This document shows, one piece after another, positions 15,200 through 23,225 of a DNA stretch of 52,220 nucleotides; within the stretch, counting starts at the first letter, position 1; every line of letters starts with the position of its first letter. The DNA is from an uncultured Olsenella sp. (GTDB lineage: Bacteria; Actinomycetota; Coriobacteriia; Coriobacteriales; Atopobiaceae). Under the pieces are notes generated by a model. It saw only the letters and a program-made list of their open reading frames with translations. It was not told where the DNA came from and ran no database searches. The translations under genes and the position numbers were made by a program. Where the stretch lies: assembly GCA_949290055.1 (NCBI GenBank), contig CASEQJ010000012.1, positions 1-52,220 on the forward strand, given 5' to 3'.

Positions 15200-16006
15200 T
15201 CACACAAGCGAGAAGATGGCTTCCGCGAGTCCTTCATGTTCGTTGTCGAGCCAGGTGACTCGCGTGGCGGCAGCCCGCACCTCGGCAGGCGCGTTGGCCA
15301 TGGCCCAGCTCTCCCCCACGGCACCGAACATGGGCAAGTCGTTCCTGCCGTCACCGAAGGCGACCGCACCCGCGGCGTCCACGCCCAGGTGCCGGCACAC
15401 GACCTCGATTCCCTCGGCCTTGCTCACCCGCCCGTCCATGACCTCGCAGAGAATGGGCGACGAGCGCACGACCGTGAGACCGGGGAAGGCCGCGCCCACC
15501 TCGCGCTCGACGCGCTCTATGGAGGCAGGCTCACCCACGAGCAAGAGCTTGTGCAGCCCACGGTTGGCAAAGTGGTCCTCGAGGGTGCCCTCCGTGGACG
15601 TCACGCCCACGATCTTCTCCTCACGCCGGACGCGGGGGTCAGAGCGGTCGCTCGTCACCCAGGCGTGATACCCATATGCCATGCAGCACACGTCGGGGGC
15701 CTCGCATGCCACGAAGTCGCGCACCTCGAGCGCGCAGCCAATGCCCATGGGCCGGCTCAGGAGCTCGGCCCCGTCTCCGTCGAGCACGTAGGCGCCGCCG
15801 TAGCACACGACGGGGCCGGCGTTGCCGAGCGTCCGACGAATCTCGCAGAGCGCCTCGGGCATTCGGGCCGAGACGAGCACGAGCGGAACCCCGCGCTCGT
15901 CGAGCGCACGCGCCGCCGCGACCGTGCGGGGGCTCACGTGGTGGTCTTTGCCGAGCAGGGTCCCGTCCACGTCCGAGAACACCACGGAGGGAGCGACGTC
16001 CGTCAT
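15200..16006 (-). CDS. HAD-superfamily (Cof/IIB-type) phosphatase
   Basis: A 268-residue HAD hydrolase likely to dephosphorylate sugar phosphates. Motif I is VVFSDVDGTLL with the nucleophile and acid aspartates, motif II is VLVSARMP, and motif IV is AFGDGRNDLPMF. The large C2-type cap lies between motifs II and III. Its ATG at 16006 overlaps the stop of the upstream membrane-protein gene (ATGA). Its place in a PTS operon suggests that it removes phosphate from the sugar phosphate made by transport, perhaps to prevent build-up; this is inference. Confidence 0.88.
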   Translation of the reverse strand: MTDVAPSVVFSDVDGTLLGKDHHVSPRTVAAARALDERGVPLVLVSARMPEALCEIRRTLGNAGPVVCYGGAYVLDGDGAELLSRPMGIGCALEVRDFVACEAPDVCCMAYGYHAWVTSDRSDPRVRREEKIVGVTSTEGTLEDHFANRGLHKLLLVGEPASIERVEREVGAAFPGLTVVRSSPILCEVMDGRVSKAEGIEVVCRHLGVDAAGAVAFGDGRNDLPMFGAVGESWAMANAPAEVRAAATRVTWLDNEHEGLAEAIFSLV

Positions 16007-16326
16007 GAGTTGCTCGCCTCCTCGTCCTTCTCGTCCAGATCGACGCCCGCGGCGGCGAGTATGTTCCTGACGTTCTTCTTTGCGTTGGTCGTTCCGACCT
16101 TGAGCGCCACGGAGACAAGCGCGCCCAGAACGAGAAGGACCACGCCCAGCACGCCGGGAACCGTCCCTCCCCCACCGTAGAAGCCCCAGTAGCCCAGAAG
16201 GAACCCCGCCGCGACGAGCGAGTAGCCGATTCGCAGCCACACGTTCAGACGCTGTATCGCGTCGGTCTGGAGCTTGGCCTCCCTGACGAGGTCCTCGCGC
16301 GTCCAGTTTGAGGTGTCGAGTGCCAT
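16003..16326 (-). CDS. Small two-helix membrane protein of the PTS operon, 107 aa
   Basis: A protein of 107 residues with a charged N-terminal helix, two transmembrane helices (about residues 31-50 and 56-76) joined by a Gly-rich turn (FYGGGGTVPG), and a charged C-terminus ending EKDEEASNS. The ATG at 16326 follows GAGGAA. It lies between the IID gene and the HAD gene, which it overlaps. I do not recognise its family. Its position suggests an accessory of the transporter, comparable in place but not clearly in sequence to the DUF956-type proteins of other mannose PTS operons. Confidence 0.72.
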   Translation of the reverse strand: MALDTSNWTREDLVREAKLQTDAIQRLNVWLRIGYSLVAAGFLLGYWGFYGGGGTVPGVLGVVLLVLGALVSVALKVGTTNAKKNVRNILAAAGVDLDEKDEEASNS

Positions 16327-16349
16327 GGGTTCCTCTTCTCTAGGGGTGA

Positions 16350-16383
16350 GCCCGGGCCGCAGGGGATGTGCTGCGGCCCGGGC
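16350..16383 (-). terminator. Intra-operon hairpin after the IID gene
   Basis: GCCCGGGCCGCAG (16350-16362) and its exact complement (16371-16383) form a 13-bp stem with an 8-base loop. It lies between the IID stop (16416) and the small membrane-protein start (16326). There is no T-run, so it may be a partial terminator or an mRNA-stabilising stem that makes the transporter more abundant than the downstream genes. Confidence 0.65.
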
Positions 16384-16415
16384 TGAAAGGGGGGCTGTTA
16401 AGCAGGCCGCGGGCC

Positions 16416-17267
16416 TTAGGCCGCCGTGGCGATCGTGGCGGCGCCGAAGAAGCCGACGCACGCGCCGACGAAGGCGATCGCGAGCAGGATCAGCATGGTG
16501 ACGATCGGGCTGACCTTCTTCTTGGACATGAGCCACCAGCAGAAGACCGTGAAGATCAGCGGGAGCAGCTTCGGGTAGATTCCGTCGAAGGTGCCCTGGA
16601 GCGTGCCGCCGCCCGGGAGCGTCAGCGCCGTGGAGATGGAGACCCAGGTCGCGGCGACGGCGCCAATGACCATGGTGCCCACCAGGACGATCGCCTCACG
16701 CAGGGCCGTGGCGTCGGGGCCCACCAGCGCCTCGACCGCGTCGCCACCGAGCTTGTAGCCGCGGTAGTAGGCAAAGCGCATGCCGAAGTAGGCGAGCAGG
16801 TTCCAGACCACGATGTAGAAGATCGCGCCGAGCGGGCTGCCGCCCTCGGAGAGACCCATGCCGATTCCGAGCAGGATCGGGATCAGCGTGCCGACGATCA
16901 GGGAGTCGCCGATACCGGCGAGCGGGCCCATGAGACCGGCGCGAATGCCGTTGATCGTGTCGTCGTCGATGGCCTCGCCGTTGGCGCGGGCCTCCTCGAG
17001 ACCGACGGTCACGCCGACAATCATGGAGCCGATCTGCGGCTCGGTGTTGAAGAACGCGGAGTAGGTCGTGAGGGCCTTCTGCTGGTCGTCCTTGTCGTCA
17101 TAGAGGTCCTCGACGATCGGCAGCATGGAGACCAGGTAGCCGAAGGTCTGCATGTGCTCCTGCGAGAAGCACGTGAGGTTGCCGTAGTACCAGTTGTGGA
17201 AGGACTTGGCGAGGGCCTTCTTGGAGACCTTGCGGCCGCCCTTCTGCTCGACGGTGTTGTCAGCCAT
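16416..17267 (-). CDS. PTS mannose/fructose/sorbose family, IID subunit (ManZ-like)
   Basis: A 283-residue membrane subunit of the mannose-class phosphotransferase. It starts with the conserved amphipathic segment ALAKSFHNWYYGNLTCFSQE and contains FFNTEPQIGSMIVGVTVGLEE and the GLMGPLAGIGDSLIVGTLIP signature, then C-terminal transmembrane helices. With IIC it forms the sugar channel. Its start shares a base with the IIC stop (TAATG), so translation is coupled. Mannose-family PTS systems carry mannose, glucose, fructose, amino sugars or sorbose; the substrate here cannot be read from sequence. Confidence 0.93.
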   Translation of the reverse strand: MADNTVEQKGGRKVSKKALAKSFHNWYYGNLTCFSQEHMQTFGYLVSMLPIVEDLYDDKDDQQKALTTYSAFFNTEPQIGSMIVGVTVGLEEARANGEAIDDDTINGIRAGLMGPLAGIGDSLIVGTLIPILLGIGMGLSEGGSPLGAIFYIVVWNLLAYFGMRFAYYRGYKLGGDAVEALVGPDATALREAIVLVGTMVIGAVAATWVSISTALTLPGGGTLQGTFDGIYPKLLPLIFTVFCWWLMSKKKVSPIVTMLILLAIAFVGACVGFFGAATIATAA

Positions 17268-18139
17268 TAGATGTCCTCCTCTTCCTCGTCGTCGTCAACA
17301 GAAGCGGTGATGGCGCCCGTGGTGCCGACCTTCTCGAGCTTGGACTCGATCTTGGAGAGCTCGAACTTGATGAGCGCGAAGAAGCAGGCGATCGCGGAGC
17401 AGGCAATGAGGTTGCAGCCCATGACCGCGGCGAGCGTGAAGCCGAAGAAGAACGGCAGGAAGTCGGTGGCCTTGGTTATGACCTGCTTGAGCAGAATGGC
17501 GATACCGACGCAGGGAAGCAGCGAGCCCACGGCAAAGAGCGTCTTCATGGGGATGCCGTCCATGGGGAGGCTGTTGAGCAGCGTGGTCACCATGTCGCCG
17601 CCGAAGTAGACGATCACGAAGGTCGGAATGAACGAGCAGAGAATGTGGGAGATCCAGGGCAGGACCATATCCACGAGGTAGAGCTTGTGCGTGTCGCCCT
17701 TCTCGAGCCACTTCCAGCCCATGGCCTGCCAGGCCAGGTTGACGGTCGCGGTGCCGTAGAAGAGGATGGCGCCGAGGGTGCCGCAGGTGGCACCGAGGGT
17801 CGTGGCGAGGGCCGCCGCGTCGGCGCCGGAGGGGTCGGCGGCGAGCGCCGGGTTGCCCTTGATCGCGATCATGGCAAGCGGAATGCCTATGTAGCATGCC
17901 GCGCGGACGTCAGCGGAGACGGTTCCGCCGGGGGTCACGAGGGCGATGTAGACCACCTGAATGGCCATGCCGACGATGATGCCGAGGGTGACGTCGCCCA
18001 GGATTATGCCAACCACCAGGCCGGCGACGAGCGGGCGTCCGAGCGTGTAGTTGCCGATGGACGTGCCGCCGAGGCCAGGCATAGACGCCAGGCAGGCGAA
18101 CAGTCCCAGCAGCACTGCCTGGAACACGTTGATTTCCAT
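17267..18139 (-). CDS. PTS mannose/fructose/sorbose family, IIC subunit (ManY-like)
   Basis: A 290-residue polytopic membrane protein that forms the sugar-translocating core with IID. Family features are the N-terminal LLGLFACLASMPGLGGTSIG, the LGRPLVAGLVVGIILGDVTL segment and VYIALVTPGGTVSADVRAAC. The protein ends in an acidic tail (DDDEEEEDI), an unusual feature shared in kind with the acidic C-terminus of the IIA protein in this operon. ATG at 18139 follows AAAGGTGG. It is separated from the IIB gene by 90 bases that hold a 9-bp stem. Confidence 0.93.
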   Translation of the reverse strand: MEINVFQAVLLGLFACLASMPGLGGTSIGNYTLGRPLVAGLVVGIILGDVTLGIIVGMAIQVVYIALVTPGGTVSADVRAACYIGIPLAMIAIKGNPALAADPSGADAAALATTLGATCGTLGAILFYGTATVNLAWQAMGWKWLEKGDTHKLYLVDMVLPWISHILCSFIPTFVIVYFGGDMVTTLLNSLPMDGIPMKTLFAVGSLLPCVGIAILLKQVITKATDFLPFFFGFTLAAVMGCNLIACSAIACFFALIKFELSKIESKLEKVGTTGAITASVDDDEEEEDI

Positions 18140-18168
18140 ACGAACCACCTTTCCCGTGCTAGGCCCCT

Positions 18169-18219
18169 TGCGGGGCGCTTGCGTTTCTCGCGGCGGACCC
18201 CCGGACGGCCCGCCCCGCA
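18169..18219 (-). ncRNA. Intercistronic stem between IIB and IIC genes
   Basis: TGCGGGGCG (18169-18177) and CGCCCCGCA (18211-18219) form a perfect 9-bp stem around 33 bases, within the 90-base space between the IIB and IIC genes. It may set relative mRNA stability of soluble and membrane subunits. No promoter-like sequence is evident in the gap. Confidence 0.4.
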
Positions 18220-18229
18220 GTGCAACGAA

Positions 18230-18727
18230 CTAGAAGCCAAACTGTCCGCGGAACTTGTCCCAGGTGCCGATGCCCTTGTCGGGAATCAGGCGGAAGTCGA
18301 CGGTATAGCCGGCCTTGGAGATGTCCTCGAAGGCCTGGGCCTCCTCCTGCGTTATGGACTGGTTGTTGCCCAGCTTGGTGGTGCCGGGGCGGTCGTTGCA
18401 GGGGCCCACGATCACGGTCTTGACGTCACCCGGGACAAAGCCGAAGTTCACGAGGATCTCGGCCATGTCGAGCGGGTTCTTGGTGATCAGGAAGTAGCGG
18501 GTGTCGCTGTCGAGGACGGTCTGGGCCTTCTCCTTGAAGTGGTCCATGGTCCACACGAAGGTCTTCTTGTCCGGAGCGGCGCTCTTGTAGGCGCTCTTGA
18601 GCACCGGGTTGGACGCCGCGGCGTCGTTGACGGCGATGATGCCGTCGCAGGGGTACTCGACCGCCCAGCGGGTGACCGTCTGGCCGTGGATCATGCGGTC
18701 GTCAATGCGAACGAACGAAACTGCCAT
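18230..18727 (-). CDS. PTS mannose/fructose/sorbose family, IIB subunit
   Basis: A 165-residue cytosolic phosphocarrier. The N-terminus FVRIDDRMIHGQTVTRWA carries the phosphorylated histidine (His14) of the mannose-class IIB family. It takes phosphate from IIA and gives it to the incoming sugar at IIC-IID. Length and C-terminus (WDKFRGQFGF) are typical. The start at 18727 is preceded by AAGGAGAAGAAC; the open frame continues 13 codons further but lacks a better site. It lies 60 bases downstream of the IIA gene. Confidence 0.93.
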   Translation of the reverse strand: MAVSFVRIDDRMIHGQTVTRWAVEYPCDGIIAVNDAAASNPVLKSAYKSAAPDKKTFVWTMDHFKEKAQTVLDSDTRYFLITKNPLDMAEILVNFGFVPGDVKTVIVGPCNDRPGTTKLGNNQSITQEEAQAFEDISKAGYTVDFRLIPDKGIGTWDKFRGQFGF

Positions 18728-18787
18728 GTTCTTCTCCTTGTCCTGTCTTCGTTCCAATAGTCGCACGGGTTGCTCCCGTGAAGGTGC

Positions 18788-19216
18788 CTAGAGGTCCTCT
18801 TCCTCGTCCTCGTCGAGGCTGAGCTCGACCTCGCGCATGGAGGCCTGGCCCTCGGAGAGCGCCTGCTCGCACAGGGCAAGGGGATCGTCCGTCTGGAGGT
18901 CAAAGGCCGCCGTGAGCGCCATCGGCAGGCTCACGCCGCCAAAGGCGCGCGTGTGGGCGAGAAGACCGCGGCCGGCGAGCACGTTGAGCGCGTTGGTGAG
19001 GGGCGAGCCGCCGATGATGTCACCCATGACGATAACCTCGTCGTCCGCGCCGATCTTCTCGACGACCTTCTCCAGCTCCGCGACGTACTCGTCGGCGCCC
19101 TCGCCGTCGCGCAGGCTGCAGCTCAGAATGTCCTCGCGCTTGCCCACCAGCATGTCAAGCACGCTGTGCAGGCCCGGCGCGAACGTGCCGTGACTGACCA
19201 GAAGCAGATACCTCAT
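18788..19216 (-). CDS. PTS mannose/fructose/sorbose family, IIA subunit
   Basis: A 142-residue IIA protein that receives phosphate from HPr on His9 in LLLVSHGTFAPGL. The segment VIVMGDIIGGSPLTNAL is the second family motif. It differs from ManX in being a free domain rather than fused to IIB, and it carries a long acidic C-terminal tail (DEDEEEDL). It is the first gene of a seven-gene operon. Its leader contains a short stem (GGGACC 19243-19248, GGTCCC 19257-19262), and MarR-type operators overlap the promoter region further upstream. Confidence 0.92.
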   Translation of the reverse strand: MRYLLLVSHGTFAPGLHSVLDMLVGKREDILSCSLRDGEGADEYVAELEKVVEKIGADDEVIVMGDIIGGSPLTNALNVLAGRGLLAHTRAFGGVSLPMALTAAFDLQTDDPLALCEQALSEGQASMREVELSLDEDEEEDL

Positions 19217-19290
19217 GTTGTCGTTCCTCTCATGTGCCTGTTGGGACCGCTTTTCAGGTCCCTTTCCGTAATTTTGATTGTTGCTACTAA

Positions 19291-19353
19291 CTATTAACGG
19301 AGCAACTGAGTAGTTGTCAGCGGTAACTATTCTTCGGTTAACGGTAGCAACTA
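19291..19353 (-). promoter_or_regulatory. PTS operon promoter region with two MarR-type operators
   Basis: Two related sites lie upstream of the IIA gene: CTATTAACGGAGCAACTG (19291-19308) and CGGTTAACGGTAGCAACTA (19335-19353). The distal one matches the copy inside marR. Between them, on the minus strand, CTGACA (about 19317-19322) and GTTAAT, 16 bases later, could form the promoter, with the proximal operator overlapping the -10. Further half-sites (GTTGCTAC at 19279-19286, TAGTTG at 19311-19316) flank it. Binding by the operon's own MarR protein is inferred. Confidence 0.6.
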
Positions 19354-19368
19354 TTTCAGAGAGAAACT

Positions 19369-19396
19369 AAAAACGCCGCCCGAGAAACGGACGGCG
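19369..19396 (-). terminator. Rho-independent terminator between array 3 and the PTS promoter
   Basis: On the minus strand, CGCCGTCCG pairs with CGGGCGGCG around a 5-base loop (19374-19396) and is followed by five T residues (19369-19373). It should end transcripts arriving from the hydrolase gene at 19710 after they have crossed array 3, keeping them out of the PTS operon. Confidence 0.8.
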
Positions 19397-19417
19397 ACGG
19401 TGTAACGGACCAGATGG

Positions 19418-19702
19418 ACCCGGGAATCGTGAGGTTTGTCTTGGAGGCTTCTAGGAATTGCCGACCTTGTCATGGCAGTTTCTAGGAATATGGGCCCTTG
19501 TCTCGCGGGCTTCTAGGAATCCGGGCCCTTGTCGACAGACGTTCTAGGAATCCCGGCCCTTGTCCGCGTTTTGCCTGAAAAAGCGGGGTTTTGCGGGGCG
19601 AGAAGAACCCGCGGCCGCGCAAGATCCGCAATTCCTAGACGCCGCCATAACAAGGGCCACGATTCCTAGAACGTCCGCCGACAAGTGCGGCCATTCCTGG
19701 GC
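19418..19702. repeat. 31-bp inverted-array element 3
   Basis: A decayed unit at 19418 is followed by direct units at 19449, 19480, 19511 and 19542, then inverted units at 19618, 19649 and 19680, all in 31-bp steps. The centre (19573-19617) is nearly the same as in array 2, including GCCTGAAAAAGC and GGCGAGAAGAACCCGCGG. It lies immediately 3' of the hydrolase gene at 19710 and before the terminator at 19369-19396, so it is transcribed as that gene's 3' region. Confidence 0.92.
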
Positions 19703-19709
19703 GCAGGCG

Positions 19710-20960
19710 CTACGCCCAGCGGTCAACGAACGCGCCCACGGCCTCCCAATACAGCTCGGGGTCGGCAAAGACCGCGCAGCAGTGACCGGCGGACGGGACC
19801 TTCACCAGCTCGTGGCCCTCGCCCGCGGCGGCACCGCCCGCGGCCGCGGCAAGCGCGTCGGCCATGTGCGCGGGCACGACCTTGTCGTCCTCCCCCTGGA
19901 CGAGAAGGACCGGCGCGGCCGAGCGCGCGATCGCGTCGACCGGCCGCGAGAGCGCCACGTCGTAGCCGCCGCGACCCAGCTTCAAGAACAGCCGCGCGAG
20001 GTCGAGCACGGGGTGCGCCGGCATGGGCGAGGTGCCGAGCGAGCCGGACGTCACGACGCCGACCGCCGTGTTCCAGAAGTCGTCGTAGGCGGAGTCCGCC
20101 ACGCAGGCGCGCACCTGCTCGGGCAGGTCGTCCTCGCCGCAGGCCATGATCGCCGAGGCGGCGCCCATGGAGATCCCGGCGAGCGTCACCCGCGCGCCCT
20201 CGCCTGCGCGGCTCACGACCCAGCGGCACCACGCCACGAGGTCGCGACGGTCGAGCCAGCCCGCGCCCACCCAGGCGCCGTCGCTCTCGCCGTGCGCGCG
20301 CAGGTCCACGAGCAGCAGGTTGAAGCCCAGCTCCGCGTAGCGGCGCGCGTAGGTGAGGCCAGCGCGCCAGTTGTCGGCATAGCCGTGCGCAAAGACGAGC
20401 CAGCGCGCGGAGTCCGGGCGGCACGCGATCGCGCGACCCACGAGACGGCACCCGTCGTCGGAGGTCGTCTCGACGCGCTCGACCGGGCAGGGCAGCCCCT
20501 GCAGCCAGTGCCAGGTGCGGTTTGCCTCCTCGGCGCGGTTCCATTCTATCTTCTCGCGTTCCTGCTCAAAGAGGCCGGGCGACATGTCGCGCACGCGCTT
20601 GTCGCCCCCGCCGCCCAGATACGGGCCCAGCTCCTCCTCGCCGGCGCGACGCTGGGGACCAAAGACCTGAGGCAGCGCCTTGCCCACCAGAATCGCCACC
20701 GCGACGGCGGGCACGAGACCAAACAGGCAGAAGAGCACGCCGATCGCCGGCGAGCCAAGCACGAAGCAGCCCGCGCCCATGGCCACCATGACGAGCACGA
20801 ACCCAACCGGCCCGAACGCCCTGGACCAGCGCGGCACGTCGCGCTTCGGGGCGTTCAGCTCCTCCATGAGGTGCGGGGTGGGCGTGCTCTTGCGCGTCCT
20901 TCTCCCCTCGAAGTACGAGAAGAACCTCGCTCCCCTGCTCTCCCTCTTGTCTGCCGCCAT
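19710..20960 (-). CDS. Alpha/beta hydrolase with N-terminal membrane anchor
   Basis: A 416-residue protein. Two hydrophobic helices near residues 45-95 anchor it, followed by a linker and an alpha/beta-hydrolase domain. WLVFAHGYADNWRAG carries the oxyanion-hole HG, TLAGISMGAASAIMAC is the nucleophile elbow (GISMG), VLLVQGEDDKVVP holds the acid and VPSAGHCCAVF the histidine, so the triad is complete. It resembles the BAAT/prolyl-oligopeptidase-like hydrolases of unknown substrate seen in Gram-positives. ATG at 20960 follows GGGAGG; a TATACT -10 lies about 35 bases further upstream. The substrate is unknown. Confidence 0.85.
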   Translation of the reverse strand: MAADKRESRGARFFSYFEGRRTRKSTPTPHLMEELNAPKRDVPRWSRAFGPVGFVLVMVAMGAGCFVLGSPAIGVLFCLFGLVPAVAVAILVGKALPQVFGPQRRAGEEELGPYLGGGGDKRVRDMSPGLFEQEREKIEWNRAEEANRTWHWLQGLPCPVERVETTSDDGCRLVGRAIACRPDSARWLVFAHGYADNWRAGLTYARRYAELGFNLLLVDLRAHGESDGAWVGAGWLDRRDLVAWCRWVVSRAGEGARVTLAGISMGAASAIMACGEDDLPEQVRACVADSAYDDFWNTAVGVVTSGSLGTSPMPAHPVLDLARLFLKLGRGGYDVALSRPVDAIARSAAPVLLVQGEDDKVVPAHMADALAAAAGGAAAGEGHELVKVPSAGHCCAVFADPELYWEAVGAFVDRWA

Positions 20961-21020
20961 GCGCACCCTCCCGTCGCGTTTCCATACGCGCACGAGTATA
21001 GCGAGAAACGCGGCGCGGCC

Positions 21021-21467
21021 CTACAGCGCGGCGAGCATGGCCTCGCAGCCCACGAGGACGTCGCGGTACGTGGCGTCGAAGTCGCCGGTGTACCAGGGGT
21101 CGGCGACGTCGCGCGAGCGCCCCGCCCAGTCGAGCAGGCGGCTCACCTTGCCGTCGGGGTCGCCCCCGAGAATGCGCGCCACGCCGCGGGCGTTCTCGGC
21201 GTCCATGTAGACAATGTGGTCCCAGGCGTCGTACTCGTCGCGGCGCAGCTGGCGGGCGCGGTGGTGGCCCACCGGGATCCCCTCGCGGCGCAGCTTGCCC
21301 ACGGTGCCGTGGTGCGGCGGGTTGCCGAGCTCCTCGCGGCTCGTGGCCGCGGAGTCGATCGCGAACTCGCCCTCGCGGCCGGCGCGGCGCACGAGCTCCT
21401 CCATGACGAACTGCGCCATGGTCGAGCGGCAGACGTTGCCGTGGCAGACGAACAGGATGCGCTTCAT
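21021..21467 (-). CDS. Low-molecular-weight protein tyrosine phosphatase
   Basis: A 148-residue phosphatase. The P-loop CHGNVCRST (Cys8 to Arg14, CX5R) and the catalytic DPWY near residue 122 are intact. In Gram-positives such enzymes reverse phosphorylation by BY-type tyrosine kinases or act on protein arginine phosphate. No kinase is visible nearby. It has its own ribosome binding site (GGGAG) and is separated from the upstream dac gene by a 306-base gap with inverted repeats and a GGCGAGAAGGAC motif, so it is probably transcribed on its own. Confidence 0.92.
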   Translation of the reverse strand: MKRILFVCHGNVCRSTMAQFVMEELVRRAGREGEFAIDSAATSREELGNPPHHGTVGKLRREGIPVGHHRARQLRRDEYDAWDHIVYMDAENARGVARILGGDPDGKVSRLLDWAGRSRDVADPWYTGDFDATYRDVLVGCEAMLAAL

Positions 21468-21586
21468 GGGGCTCCCTCGCTAGCTCGTCGTCCTTCTCGC
21501 CCGCCCGAGGCCTTGCCAGGAAAGGAAAGGTTTTGGGTTTTGGCGGCCCGCGCGTTCGCCGCGCCGCCGATTCCGAGAAGAACGCT

Positions 21587-21734
21587 GTGGTTTTGGGGCA
21601 AACAGTTTATATCACCGCGGCGAGAAGAGCGTTCTTCTCGCCAAATCGCGCGTCTTTGCCGCGCAATCGACGGTTGTGGTCAAGAAAATTATGACAAGGG
21701 CGGCCCGGGCATCAAAGTTGTTGCCCAAAACCAC
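21587..21734. repeat. GGTTTTGGG-type inverted element, copy A
   Basis: The 306-base gap between the dac and phosphatase genes has no gene. It contains GTGGTTTTGGGGCAAACAG (continuing to 21613) on the left and its imperfect inverted copy on the right (21709-21734). Between them GGCGAGAAGA (21619-21628) and TCTTCTCGCC (21633-21642) form a perfect 10-bp hairpin. An additional AAGGTTTTGGGTTTTGG lies at about 21527-21543. The same outer repeat pair recurs at 45841-45986. Confidence 0.75.
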
Positions 21735-21773
21735 GAGGAAGGGATGGAAATCCGGGGGACGCTCGACACGCGC

Positions 21774-23216
21774 CTACTGACGCATGTGGCTGCCAACGTG
21801 CTTTCCCTTCTTCTTGGCGGGCGGCTTGAGCCTTGTCGGCTGGACGCTGCGCGCGACGGCGCGGCGGTGCGGGGACGCGGCGGCCTGGCGCCGGCTCTTG
21901 CGCGAGCGCAACGACACGCCCGCGACCAGCCCGATCACCACGCAGACCGCCGCCACGATGACCACGGCGAGCACGGTGTGGACCGGGTCGGACGTGAGCC
22001 ACCAGATCGCGAAGTCGGGGATCGAGAGCGCCATGGCGCGCGCGGCGCCGACCGTCACGGTCCCGAGCTCGCGCTCCCCGAGTGCCACCGTGACCTCGCC
22101 GAGCGACGCGCCCTCCGAGAGCGGCGCCTGGAACGCCTCGTCCCACGACGGCGTGAGCGTCAGGTCCTCGAGGGTGGTGTCGGCCGGCACGGTCGCCACG
22201 ATCGCGGACGTGGCCAGCGCCTCCACCTCGTCGCCGTCCGCAGACAGGCTCACCTCCGCCGTGCCGAGCGCGTCGCCCACGCTCACGACCTCGCCGGTCC
22301 TCCAGGCGCCGAAGCCCCACTCGAGCAGCGAGCGCATGTCGTAGAAGTTGGGCCCGACCCCGTCGGCGTCCACCTCCATGGGCGCGCCCAGCGTCACGCC
22401 CAGAAGCGACATGCCGTCGCGCTCGGCGAGGGTGACGAGGCACCTGCCGCCCTCCCAGGTCGTGCCGGTCTTGCTCGCCACAATGGCGTCGCCCATGTAG
22501 ACGGGGCTCTCGGGGTCAATGAGGTCGTCGGTCGCCTCGAGCTCGCGCGCGGGGCTGACCTCGGTCGCGGGGAGCTCCCAGGTGGACTGGCTGCTGATCT
22601 CCGCGAACTCGGGGTGCTTGAGGGCCTCCCTGAACATGAGGGCGAGGTCGGCGGCCGTGGTGTAGTGGTTGTCGTCGTGCAGGCCGCAGGGGTTGACGAA
22701 GTGGGTGTCCGTACAGCCCAGCTGCGCCGCGCGCTCGTTCATCATGTCCACGAACGCGTGCCAGTCCCCGCCGCCGACGTAGCGAGCCAGCACGTAGGCG
22801 GCGTCGTTGCCCGAGGGGATCAGAAGCCCGGCGAGAAGGTCGCGCACCGAGAGCGTGTCGCCGGCCTTGAGCTGCGCGACTGAGCTGTCCCAGGAGATCT
22901 CCGCGAGGTCGGCCTCCGTGACGGTCACCATCTCGTCCAGCCCCACGTTCTCGAGCGTGAGCAGCGCCGTCATAATCTTGGTGGTGGAGGCGGGGTAGGC
23001 GCGCTCGTGGGAGCCCTTGTCCAGCAGGACCGTGCCCGTGTCGTAGTCCATGAGCAGCGCATGGGCAGACGAGAGCGCGGGCGGCTCCGCGGCGGAGTAC
23101 GCCGGCTGGTCGCCCTCCTCGGCAAGCGCCGGGGAGGCCACCCCAAAGGAGCAGCACAGGGCGAGAAGAACGACGAGCAGCGCGGGAAGCGCGCGGCGAG
23201 GGGAGGTGGGCCTCAT
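21774..23216 (-). CDS. D-alanyl-D-alanine carboxypeptidase (class A PBP, DacA/DacF type)
   Basis: A 480-residue serine peptidase that trims the terminal D-Ala of peptidoglycan stem peptides. It has a signal peptide (residues 1-32, ending SPALA), the active-site STTK (Ser77-Lys80), SGN in LLIPSGNDAAY and KTG in VASKTGTTWEGG. A C-terminal beta domain is followed by a transmembrane helix (about residues 415-440) and a very basic tail. It acts outside the membrane. It follows uppP by 9 bases, joining two cell-wall functions in one operon. Confidence 0.93.
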   Translation of the reverse strand: MRPTSPRRALPALLVVLLALCCSFGVASPALAEEGDQPAYSAAEPPALSSAHALLMDYDTGTVLLDKGSHERAYPASTTKIMTALLTLENVGLDEMVTVTEADLAEISWDSSVAQLKAGDTLSVRDLLAGLLIPSGNDAAYVLARYVGGGDWHAFVDMMNERAAQLGCTDTHFVNPCGLHDDNHYTTAADLALMFREALKHPEFAEISSQSTWELPATEVSPARELEATDDLIDPESPVYMGDAIVASKTGTTWEGGRCLVTLAERDGMSLLGVTLGAPMEVDADGVGPNFYDMRSLLEWGFGAWRTGEVVSVGDALGTAEVSLSADGDEVEALATSAIVATVPADTTLEDLTLTPSWDEAFQAPLSEGASLGEVTVALGERELGTVTVGAARAMALSIPDFAIWWLTSDPVHTVLAVVIVAAVCVVIGLVAGVSLRSRKSRRQAAASPHRRAVARSVQPTRLKPPAKKKGKHVGSHMRQ

Positions 23217-23225
23217 GCGTCACCC

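Noticed and set aside
19560..22883. 1107-codon open frame on the plus strand
   Set aside because: It runs antisense to the hydrolase, phosphatase and carboxypeptidase genes and through an array; composition is Arg/His-rich as in frame shadows.
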